Origin: Akkermansiaceae bacterium
GTDB taxonomy: Bacteria; Verrucomicrobiota; Verrucomicrobiia; Verrucomicrobiales; Akkermansiaceae
DNA: 7,308 bases
Direction: 5' to 3'
NCBI GenBank assembly: GCA_018676385.1
Contig: JABHEX010000192.1
Coordinates: forward strand, 1 to 7,308
The notes under the pieces are model-generated. The model made no database searches. It saw nothing but the letters and a program-made list of their open reading frames with translations, and was not told where the DNA came from. Below are positions 1 to 5,421 of the stretch, one piece after another. The translations under genes and the position numbers were made by a program. How positions within the stretch are numbered: position 1 is the first letter of the stretch; the number at the start of each line of letters is the position of its first letter.

Positions 1-348
1 ACCGCCGATACTTGGCACCACGTGGCCGTCACCGCGAGTAATACCACTGGCTTACTCAAGGTCTACATTGATGGCACAGAAGTAGCCTCAGGCAGCAACG
101 CCAACAACATATGGACATTTAACGGTGCCGATGGATTCGGCGCTGCTCCCCACTTCACGCTCGGTGCGAAGCGCTCCTCAGGAGGCAGTGTCTACGACGG
201 GCTACTTGACGAATTGGCCATCTACGGCTCGGTATTATCGCAATCAGACATCGCAGCTCGCGCTAACTTCAATCCTATCCCAGAACCAAGCAGCACTGCT
301 CTGCTCGGCCTTGGTGGCCTTGCGTTGATTCTGCGCCGTCGTCGTTAA
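1..348 (+). CDS. LamG-domain secreted protein with PEP-CTERM sorting tail (3' end only)
   Basis: The reading frame is open from base 1, so the gene begins upstream; 115 residues are visible before TAA. The first residues read TADTWHHVAVT, the W-H-H-V-A-V strand typical of LamG/concanavalin A-like lectin domains, followed by a VYIDGTEVAS strand and, near residues 66-76, DGLLDELAIYG, the usual last strands of that fold. After a short linker comes a PEP-CTERM tail: Pro94-Glu95-Pro96, a hydrophobic stretch at about 97-111, and four terminal arginines (112-115). In exosortase systems this tail directs the protein to the envelope, where it is cleaved and transferred to a surface anchor. The LamG domain suggests carbohydrate or matrix binding, but the missing N-terminal part may carry another domain. 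The GTG at 22 is an internal valine codon, not the start. A strong hairpin terminator follows. Confidence 0.9.
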   Translation, partial: TADTWHHVAVTASNTTGLLKVYIDGTEVASGSNANNIWTFNGADGFGAAPHFTLGAKRSSGGSVYDGLLDELAIYGSVLSQSDIAARANFNPIPEPSSTALLGLGGLALILRRRR

Positions 349-363
349 ATCACGCTCAATCTT

Positions 364-401
364 AAAACGCGGGTTAACTCTCTGAGTTGCCCGCGTTTTT
401 T
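364..401 (+). terminator. Rho-independent terminator of the PEP-CTERM gene
   Basis: A 10-base arm AAAACGCGGG (364-373) pairs perfectly with CCCGCGTTTT, and inside it AACTC pairs with GAGTT around a TCT loop. The 3' arm runs into six T residues. It starts 15 bases after the TAA of the upstream gene. The opposite strand also ends its arm in TTTT, so the element may weakly terminate the converging gene that stops at 493 as well. Confidence 0.88.
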
Positions 402-410
402 GCGTATATG

Positions 411-465
411 CCCTGATGGAGAACCCGAGGAAATTGCGCAGCTGGCGAAGTAAGCCATTGTATCT
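411..465 (+). repeat. Short degenerate repeat, partner of 1657-1715
   Basis: Bases 417-453 align without gaps to 1668-1704, with 28 of 37 identical by hand count. The match begins with a 12-base exact run (TGGAGAACCCGA) and ends in GAAGTAA. It continues as CCAT-NNNN-TCT on both sides if one base is skipped, and both copies are preceded by CCCTGA at slightly different spacing. In one frame both copies read GEP(E/D)EI(A/G)(Q/K)L(A/M)K followed by TAA, and over half of the differences fall at third codon positions. This suggests a shared, now decayed, coding 3' end. The parent gene is not recognised. The two copies lie on either side of the beta-propeller gene. Confidence 0.45.
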
Positions 466-492
466 TTCCTCGCTTCAGAAATAGAAAAACCG

Positions 493-1524
493 TTACTTTT
501 TAAGCGGAGTGAACCGGAGGATGACATCGTTTCCTCCTCCGAGCTTCATATCGTCGAAGACTGCAAGATAGAGGTTGCACCCCTGAACGGTGAAATAATA
601 AGGGGTCAACCCGTTGGGAACCAGACTGCTGATATCTTCCCAATTACCGGTGACGAGGTCGGCAAGCGTCTTGAATCGGATCAATTTATATTCATCAGGA
701 TTCGTTCCACCCGAATACTTTGGGCTAAAATAACTACTCGCATACCAGAACCCATTGAAAAACTCGGCGTCATTAAGAACCAGACCTGTGCTGCTCCATG
801 ATCCGGCAGGCGCAGTGCGCTTTTTCTTAAAGCTCTTGTAAACCTTCACCTGCGCCTTGTCCCAATCAAGAACCTCGACGATACGACCCGCTGCAGAACC
901 GATGACATACAAGCGGCCGTTGACAAACGTCAGACTACGCGAATATCCACGCAGGTGTTTTCCAAGACTGAGGACGCTCTCGTTTTTGCCGATGGCTGTA
1001 AAACGAAAGACATGCCCCGAGTTGGGGTTAAGCGCATAGATCCAGCCTGTGGCGGGATCAATCACGGTGTCATGCGGGCGCTTCAATGGCACACCCCGGA
1101 TCTTATTGGTCTGGGCAGCAATGGTCGCCTTCGAGAGATCCGCGAAGGAGATCAACCGGTGATTTTCCGTATCATTGGCATAGTAGAGCTTGTCTGCGGG
1201 ATTATAGACCACCGAGTGATGACCACGGACTGGAACGGGCGAAACCTTGAATTCAACACCGGGGCCGTCACGATACAAGAAGCGGTTGTTTTTAAGGTCG
1301 GTGATAATCTCTTCCCCATTCGGCCCGAAGGCAATGTGGGTTGGAGTTTTCAAACTGATTTGGTCACTGCCGCCGAGGGCATATTCACTCACAGCTAATC
1401 CCCATTTTGATGGTTCTGATGACTCAGGTTGTTTTGCATCCGGAGCCGCATCCACTGGATTGATGACAAAGAAACACACGATCAAGGAGAGGTGACTGAG
1501 GTTGAATTGCGTAACGTTCATCAT
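493..1524 (-). CDS. Secreted NHL/beta-propeller-like protein
   Basis: This 343-residue protein has an N-terminal signal peptide: a hydrophobic core at residues 9-22 (LSHLSLIVCFFVIN) and a likely cleavage site after VDA or VDAA near 26-27. The mature part shows repeated short beta-strand blocks typical of NHL or SMP-30-like propellers: PTHIAFGPNGEEIITDLKNN (61-80), HHSVVYNPADKLYYANDTEN (102-121) and HDTVIDPATGWIYALNPNSG (151-170), then weaker blocks around 197-217 and 305-337. Such propellers usually bind ligands or act as periplasmic or secreted hydrolases and lactonases; no catalytic set can be assigned here. It starts with two consecutive ATG codons (1519-1524) and no clear Shine-Dalgarno sequence. 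It converges on the PEP-CTERM gene and is flanked by the 411-465 and 1657-1715 repeats. The fold is fairly sure, the function unknown. Confidence 0.8.
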   Translation of the reverse strand: MMNVTQFNLSHLSLIVCFFVINPVDAAPDAKQPESSEPSKWGLAVSEYALGGSDQISLKTPTHIAFGPNGEEIITDLKNNRFLYRDGPGVEFKVSPVPVRGHHSVVYNPADKLYYANDTENHRLISFADLSKATIAAQTNKIRGVPLKRPHDTVIDPATGWIYALNPNSGHVFRFTAIGKNESVLSLGKHLRGYSRSLTFVNGRLYVIGSAAGRIVEVLDWDKAQVKVYKSFKKKRTAPAGSWSSTGLVLNDAEFFNGFWYASSYFSPKYSGGTNPDEYKLIRFKTLADLVTGNWEDISSLVPNGLTPYYFTVQGCNLYLAVFDDMKLGGGNDVILRFTPLKK

Positions 1525-1595
1525 GGCTGAAGTTACGCTAAAAGCGAGGGTGAGTGATTGCTAGGAATTAATTTCCCGAGTGATGGCTCAGCGTG

Positions 1596-1685
1596 CGCTT
1601 TCTCTTTGACAAAACCCCGCCCAGACACGACCACTGCCGCGTTTTGCCGATCAATTCCCTGACCTCTTGGAGAACCCGATGAGAT
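1596..1685 (+). pseudogene. Decayed copy of the thiH 5' end
   Basis: Bases 1596-1640 match 3269-3313 at 43 of 45 positions, covering the leader just before the thiH TTG start and its first codons. The copy then lacks five bases (AGTGA at 3314-3318 in the intact gene), which shifts the frame and brings in a TGA at 1660-1662. After that gap, 1641-1679 match 3319-3357 at 31 of 39 positions. Read in the restored ThiH frame, 1643-1678 give FADQFPDLLENP against FDDQFPALIKNP in the intact protein, 8 of 12 identical. A stop then follows two codons later, at 1685-1687. The coding-like divergence suggests the fragment came from a related but not identical thiH. It cannot encode a working enzyme. It forms a direct repeat with the intact 5' end on the other side of fic. 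Confidence 0.75.
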
Positions 1686-1715
1686 AGGAAAGCTCATGAA
1701 GTAACCATCCAGTCT
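1657..1715 (+). repeat. Right part of the mosaic, partner of 411-465
   Basis: This overlaps the end of the thiH fragment. From 1668 onward it matches the sequence downstream of the first terminator (417-465) instead of thiH. The 12-base run 1668-1679 is exact with 417-428, and its right part (GAGAACCCGA) is also where the thiH similarity ends, so this is the point where the two parentages meet. In frame it reads GEPDEIGKLMK and TAA at 1702-1704, parallel to GEPEEIAQLAK and TAA at 421-453. The origin is unknown. Confidence 0.45.
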
Positions 1716-1853
1716 CGCAAAACGTCACAGATTCAGGCTCAGATTCAGCGCATCAAATCAGCCATTTCCCTCATCGTGAACGGCCTTCACTCGCATTTTG
1801 ATACTGATAACCCCATTATTGACCTGTCACCTTATGTGAATAGTGGCAAATAA
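1683..1853 (+). pseudogene. Coding-like remnant, C-terminal end of an unrecognised protein
   Basis: A frame open from after the TGA at 1680-1682 to TAA at 1851-1853 gives 56 codons with protein-like composition. A basic, glutamine-rich helix-forming stretch (KTSQIQAQIQRIKSAI) is followed by a conserved-looking end, DTDNPIIDLSPYVNSGK. The only standard start codons in frame are two internal GTGs (1776 and 1836), which would leave at most 25 residues. It is therefore more likely the tail of a truncated gene than an intact small gene. Nine bases (CAGATTCAG) are repeated at 1728-1736 and 1740-1748, giving the QIQAQIQ pattern. It ends about 110 bases before fic. I do not recognise the family; chance openness cannot be excluded at this length. 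Confidence 0.35.
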
Positions 1854-1855
1854 TT

Positions 1856-1881
1856 ATCCGCGTTTTTATCCGCGTTTTTTT
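1856..1881 (+). repeat. Two tandem copies of a 12-base T-rich unit
   Basis: ATCCGCGTTTTT occurs at 1856-1867 and again from 1868, the second copy running on to seven T residues. It lies just after the TAA of the remnant. It resembles the 3' arm and T-tract of a terminator, but I find no matching upstream arm, so it is a direct repeat and not a hairpin. Confidence 0.6.
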
Positions 1882-1967
1882 CGTTATAGATCAGGATTTA
1901 TAAAATTAATTCCTTTATCTGCAATGAGTTATATGCTAATAATAGAAGCGAAAACATCAACGTTATT
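1882..1967 (+). promoter_or_regulatory. AT-rich leader of fic, probable promoter region
   Basis: This stretch is markedly AT-rich, with several TATA-like strings such as TTATATGCTAATAAT at 1929-1943, about 25 bases before the fic ATG. The TATGCT at 1933 could be a -10 element, but no convincing -35 box lies at the right distance. A promoter here is inferred from composition and position only. Confidence 0.3.
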
Positions 1968-3191
1968 ATGTCTCAACCCGAACACATTTACAGAAACGTG
2001 TCTTCTATGGAACCTCTTCTTCCTGAGTCTAATAGTCCCGTGCTTGCTGAGCTAAGTGCCGAAATTTTCAGAAAATCGGGTGAGTTAAAAGCTTCATTAC
2101 CCTCTCAAGTAGTGCGTGGAGAAGTCGCCAATCTCGTTCAGGAAATGAATAGCTATTATTCTAATTTGATTGAAGGTCATAAAACGTTGCCGAGGGAGAT
2201 AGAGACTGCCTTACAGCAAAATATTGAAGTCACTGCAGATGATAAACGGAATCGACGAATGCATACGGCACATATTGCCGCGGAACAGGAAATGCGTGAT
2301 ATGTTGCGGGAGTGTCCAGATACCGATCTCTATCATGTGAATTTTATCACAGGGCTACACGAGAAATTTTATTCAAACCTTCCTGAAGAAGAATGGTATA
2401 CAATGTCAAAAACAGAACAACGTTATGAGATAATTCCAGGTGAGCTGAGGGATTATAACGTCGATGTAGGAAGGCACACGCCACCAGATCATTCCACGCT
2501 CCAAGATTTTTTAAATAGGTATTGTAAGTTCTATTCTAGTGGACGTATTTTGAAAACAAATCGTCTGATAGCCATAGCCGCAGCTCACCATCGTCTCGCG
2601 TGGATTCACCCATTTGGCGACGGGAACGGAAGGGTAGCTAGGCTGCACTCGCAGGCTTGCTTGGTTCAGGAAGAGGTAGATGGAGATGGATTATGGACCC
2701 TTTCACGTGGCTTGGCTCGATCTAAGGTTGAGTATTATTCTCTATTGCAGTCAGCGGATCGACAGCGAACAAGCGATTACGATGGCAGAGGTAATTTGAG
2801 TGACCAAGCTTTATCTCGCTTCTGTGAGTTTTTGTTAAAGCAAATGTTGGATCAAATTGAATTCATGGTAGGTATGATAGCGCCTCAAAATCTTCTACAG
2901 CGCATCGAGCAATACCTTCGTATAGTAAGAATAGATTTAAAACCTAGGCAGGTTGAGAATTTTTCCCGCCTTTTGAAGGCTCTTTGTTTAGAGGGTGAAA
3001 TAGCAAGAGGTCAGTTAACTCATATTTTAGATCTTAAAAGCACAGCGGTTCGAGAGGTGATTCGAGCAGGGTTAAGTGATGGAATAATTTCGACAAGTAG
3101 TGAAAGGGGCCCCATTAAAATCGCTTTTCCAAACAAGGTTGTCGAATACTACTTTCCTTTATTATTTGCAGACCTTCCTGTTGATCCGTAA
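1968..3191 (+). CDS. Fic-family protein adenylyltransferase with inhibitory helix and winged-helix C-terminus
   Basis: This 407-residue protein carries the complete Fic signature HPFGDGNGRVAR at residues 214-225, fitting HxFx(D/E)GNGRxxR. His214 would be the base, Asp218 would hold the metal, and the Gly-Asn-Gly-Arg loop the ATP phosphates. Upstream, PGELRDYNVDVGRHTPP (157-173) matches the hairpin flap that positions the target. SNLIEG at 65-70 fits the (S/T)xxxE(G/N) inhibitory motif; lying before the Fic core, it makes this a class II, self-inhibited enzyme with Glu69 as the predicted blocking residue. Residues about 325-385 look like a winged helix, common in chromosomal Fic proteins. Family members transfer AMP from ATP to hydroxyl groups of protein targets; the target here is unknown. 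No separate antitoxin gene is present. Two sampled 60-base lines are about 42-43% GC against about 58% in a thiH line, which suggests transfer. The ATG at 2007 (Met14) is an alternative start. Confidence 0.93.
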   Translation: MSQPEHIYRNVSSMEPLLPESNSPVLAELSAEIFRKSGELKASLPSQVVRGEVANLVQEMNSYYSNLIEGHKTLPREIETALQQNIEVTADDKRNRRMHTAHIAAEQEMRDMLRECPDTDLYHVNFITGLHEKFYSNLPEEEWYTMSKTEQRYEIIPGELRDYNVDVGRHTPPDHSTLQDFLNRYCKFYSSGRILKTNRLIAIAAAHHRLAWIHPFGDGNGRVARLHSQACLVQEEVDGDGLWTLSRGLARSKVEYYSLLQSADRQRTSDYDGRGNLSDQALSRFCEFLLKQMLDQIEFMVGMIAPQNLLQRIEQYLRIVRIDLKPRQVENFSRLLKALCLEGEIARGQLTHILDLKSTAVREVIRAGLSDGIISTSSERGPIKIAFPNKVVEYYFPLLFADLPVDP

Positions 3192-3278
3192 TCTGTCGTT
3201 TCTACTGTGATCTTTGTCCCCTCTTCTTTCGAGGTCTTCACTAGATCAGCACGTGCTCGCTGAGAACACGCTTTCTCT
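3192..3278 (+). other. fic-thiH intergenic spacer
   Basis: This 87-base spacer contains a perfect 10-base palindrome, AGCACGTGCT (3248-3257). A CTGAGA string at 3260-3265 recalls the THI-box, but the other conserved blocks of a TPP riboswitch are absent. From 3269 on it belongs to the repeat shared with 1596. No convincing terminator for fic is visible; the best candidate is a 4-base CCTC/GAGG stem near 3223. Confidence 0.4.
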
Positions 3279-3357
3279 TTGACAAAACCGCGCCCAGACA
3301 CGACCACTACCGCAGTGAGTTTTGACGATCAATTTCCTGCCCTGATAAAAAACCCGA
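3269..3357 (+). repeat. Intact copy of the thiH 5' direct repeat
   Basis: This matches 1596-1679 at 74 of 84 aligned bases, plus one 5-base gap (3314-3318) missing from the other copy. It covers the last 10 bases of the leader and the first 26 codons of thiH. Together the two copies bracket fic and the remnant DNA before it. Confidence 0.75.
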
Positions 3358-4448
3358 CGCCGTTGATGCGTCGGTTCGAGGCGATGCTGCGTCCAGCTTC
3401 CGCAGAGACACTGGAAAGCATGGCGGGCAAAAGCCGGGCGATCACCCGTCGTCACTACGGTAAGACGATGCGGCTGTTTGCGCCTCTGTATGTTTCAAAC
3501 GAGTGCATCAACAACTGCAGCTACTGCGGATTCTCACGCGACAATGCGATTCTGCGAACCACACTGACCGTCGAGCAAGTGGTCACCGAAGCACGCCGAC
3601 TCCACGAGATGGGCTTCCGGAACATTCTGCTCGTTGCGGGCGAACACCCGAAGTTCGTTTCCGACGGCTACCTCCAGGAATGCATCGATGCGATCAAGGG
3701 GTTCATCCCAACCATCGGCATCGAGGTGGGACCGATGGAAGATGACCAATACGGCGAACTGGTCGAGCACGGCGCCGAGGGACTGGTTGTTTATCAGGAA
3801 ACCTATCACCGCGAGACTTACGAACAGCTACACACCGCAGGACCAAAAAAGAACTTCGACTGGCGGCTCGAATGCCCCGAGCGCGCCTACGCCGGCGGCT
3901 TCAGGCGTATCGGTATCGGCGCCCTGTTTGGCCTCGCTGATTGGAAAACAGAAGCCATGGCACTCGCAGCGCACCTAGAGTATCTTTACAAACACTGTTG
4001 GAAAGCATCGTTCACGATTTCCTTCCCCCGCATGCGTCCCTACGCCGGAAACTACGAGTATTCCCCGGACCCGGATCTTTTTCTCAATGACCGCCAATTC
4101 GTGCAGCTCGTCTGTGCATTCCGTATTTGTTTCCCGCAGGTCGGCATCGTCGTAAGCACGCGCGAACCTGCTACCCTCAGAGATGCCTTAGTGCCCCTAG
4201 GAACCACCCACATGTCGGCTGGATCACAGACCGATCCTGGCGGATATACGGGCGCGGGAACCGATGACTTACACCTTACCACCAAAGGCAGACGTGTGGA
4301 GCTGGAAGAAGAACCCTCGTGTCGCCGAGCCACAGAACAATTCACCATCGATGATAAACGCAGCGCAACTGAAATCGAAACGATGTTAGCGTCCAATGGA
4401 TACGAATCCGTTTGGAAGGACTGGGATCTCGCGATTCTGGATCGCTGA
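3279..4448 (+). CDS. thiH: 2-iminoacetate synthase ThiH (tyrosine lyase)
   Basis: This radical SAM enzyme cleaves tyrosine to p-cresol and dehydroglycine, which feeds the thiazole ring of thiamine. The cluster motif is CINNCSYC, with Cys76, Cys80 and Cys83 (CxxxCxxC) in the family context FAPLYVSNECINNCSYCGFS (67-86). Other ThiH hallmarks are GFRNILLVAGEHPK, GLVVYQETYHRETY, RIGIGALFGL, FPRMRPY and the late STREPATLRD and MSAGSQTDPGGY blocks. The 389 residues fit the family length. The only full-length start is TTG at 3279, because an in-frame TGA lies at 3261; a GTG at 3315 (residue 13) is the alternative and would still keep the whole catalytic domain. No Shine-Dalgarno sequence is clear at either. 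thiS follows 30 bases downstream, forming an operon. The first codons are duplicated at 1606. Confidence 0.95.
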   Translation: MTKPRPDTTTTAVSFDDQFPALIKNPTPLMRRFEAMLRPASAETLESMAGKSRAITRRHYGKTMRLFAPLYVSNECINNCSYCGFSRDNAILRTTLTVEQVVTEARRLHEMGFRNILLVAGEHPKFVSDGYLQECIDAIKGFIPTIGIEVGPMEDDQYGELVEHGAEGLVVYQETYHRETYEQLHTAGPKKNFDWRLECPERAYAGGFRRIGIGALFGLADWKTEAMALAAHLEYLYKHCWKASFTISFPRMRPYAGNYEYSPDPDLFLNDRQFVQLVCAFRICFPQVGIVVSTREPATLRDALVPLGTTHMSAGSQTDPGGYTGAGTDDLHLTTKGRRVELEEEPSCRRATEQFTIDDKRSATEIETMLASNGYESVWKDWDLAILDR

Positions 4449-4478
4449 AGTTTTTAAACTCTAAACACCACGCACAGT

Positions 4479-4679
4479 ATGACGATTAGGCTTAATGGCA
4501 AAGACCACCCGTTAGACACCTCATTGAGCGTTCAAGAGCTATTGGTATCCATTGGACTAGGACAAAAGCCTTTAGTGGTAGAATTAAACAAAAAAGCTCT
4601 GTTCCCACGCGAGTATGAGCAGAGTGTATTAGCAGATGGCGACCAAGTGGAGGTCATTACCATCGCGGCGGGTGGTTAG
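4479..4679 (+). CDS. thiS: Thiazole sulfur-carrier protein ThiS
   Basis: This 66-residue ubiquitin-like protein ends in Gly-Gly (VITIAAGG), the tail that is adenylated by ThiF and converted to a thiocarboxylate. ThiG then uses it to build the thiazole phosphate. The N-terminal strand MTIRLNGKDHPL, SLSVQELLVSIGL helix, VVELNKKALFPR and LADGDQVEVI are typical of the family, as is the length. It sits 30 bases after thiH and is surely cotranscribed. thiG and thiF are not in this window. Its TAG ends two bases before the stop codon of the converging gene, with no terminator between them. Confidence 0.93.
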   Translation: MTIRLNGKDHPLDTSLSVQELLVSIGLGQKPLVVELNKKALFPREYEQSVLADGDQVEVITIAAGG

Positions 4680-4680
4680 C

Positions 4681-5421
4681 TCACCTATTCTTTATCGCTT
4701 TTGCCGGCACTGTTTCCTTATCTCCAAGGTGCTTAGGTTGCTCGTTGGTGATATTGACATCAAGCCACATCTTCACACGCGCAAGCACTTCACGGTCTTC
4801 GGTTTTCCGGGCGGCGTAGCCTTCCACATCACGCGCGTTGTAGCCCACAACATCCATGCCATTCGCCTTGGCAATGTAGGCAGCGCGCTCGTTCTGGAAT
4901 TTTTGGCTCACCAGGGTGATTTTAGTCAACCCAAAGATCTTTTTTGCCCTCACCACAGAGTCGAGTGTGCGCAAGCCTGCAAAATCATAGACGATCTTAT
5001 CTTTGGGCACGCCTTGCTCGATTAGAGCATTCCGCATATCGACCGGTTCGTTGTAGTATTTCTCTCGGTTATCGCCCGAGACGATGAGAAATTCGACTTT
5101 GCCTGCGTGCCAGAGTTCGGCAGCAGCCTGAATACGATATTTAAAATACAGGTTGTCGCGGTTACCTAGTTTTTTAGAGCACCCAAAAACAAGTCCAGCG
5201 CGCCGATGGGGCACATTATTAACATCATCAAAAAGAATGTTTTTGCCTGCACGCGTGGCCGCATAGTTAGCATAGCCAATAAATGCAAAAACACCCAAGA
5301 TGATGAGTATCGCGCACCACATGAATCGCTGCACCCATCTCACTATAGAAAATGTTCGCCGCTCAGCCTCAGGTCGCCCCTGCTTGTCATCCGTATGAGA
5401 TTCTAACACATTTCTACCCAT
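4681..5421 (-). CDS. SanA/YdcF-like DUF218 membrane protein
   Basis: This 246-residue protein has a short basic cytoplasmic N-terminus, one transmembrane segment at about residues 33-54 (FMWCAILIILGVFAFIGYAN) and a DUF218 domain facing the periplasm. Family motifs include GLVFGCS (76-82), YFKYRIQAAAELWHAGKVEF (92-111), SGDN (115-118), YNEP (123-126), D-x-x-G-x-R-T-x-D-S (146-155) and SQKFQNERA (172-180). The layout resembles E. coli SanA, a protein linked to envelope barrier function and vancomycin resistance at high temperature; its biochemical activity is not settled. The ATG follows the TAG of the lipid kinase with no intervening base, so translation is likely coupled. The 3' end almost touches thiS. 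The SanA subfamily call is good, orthology less certain. Confidence 0.85.
   Translation of the reverse strand: MGRNVLESHTDDKQGRPEAERRTFSIVRWVQRFMWCAILIILGVFAFIGYANYAATRAGKNILFDDVNNVPHRRAGLVFGCSKKLGNRDNLYFKYRIQAAAELWHAGKVEFLIVSGDNREKYYNEPVDMRNALIEQGVPKDKIVYDFAGLRTLDSVVRAKKIFGLTKITLVSQKFQNERAAYIAKANGMDVVGYNARDVEGYAARKTEDREVLARVKMWLDVNITNEQPKHLGDKETVPAKAIKNR

Noticed and set aside
955..1398. 147-codon frame on the + strand
   Set aside because: It is antisense to the beta-propeller gene, which has a signal peptide and repeat pattern; this frame has no recognisable domain.
1525..1967. A transposon or integrase-borne island around fic
   Set aside because: No transposase, integrase, tRNA or terminal inverted repeats are visible; only the imperfect thiH direct repeat supports an insertion.
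1843..2055. Small open frame of 70 codons overlapping the fic start
   Set aside because: It runs out of frame into the fic coding region, has no family features, and its hydrophobic residues come from AT-rich DNA.
3255..3278. Possible TPP riboswitch (THI-box) before thiH, suggested by CTGAGA
   Set aside because: The other conserved THI-element blocks and helices are not present in the short spacer, so one hexamer is not enough.
3279..3284. TTGACA as a -35 promoter box
   Set aside because: It is the TTG start plus the ACA codon of thiH, and no -10-like sequence lies at the proper distance in this GC-rich coding stretch.
3534..3809. Minus-strand frame inside thiH
   Set aside because: It is a shadow of the ThiH coding frame, covering its cluster-binding region.
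4636..5025. 129-codon + strand frame after thiS
   Set aside because: It overlaps the end of thiS and lies antisense to the SanA-like gene, with no domain features.
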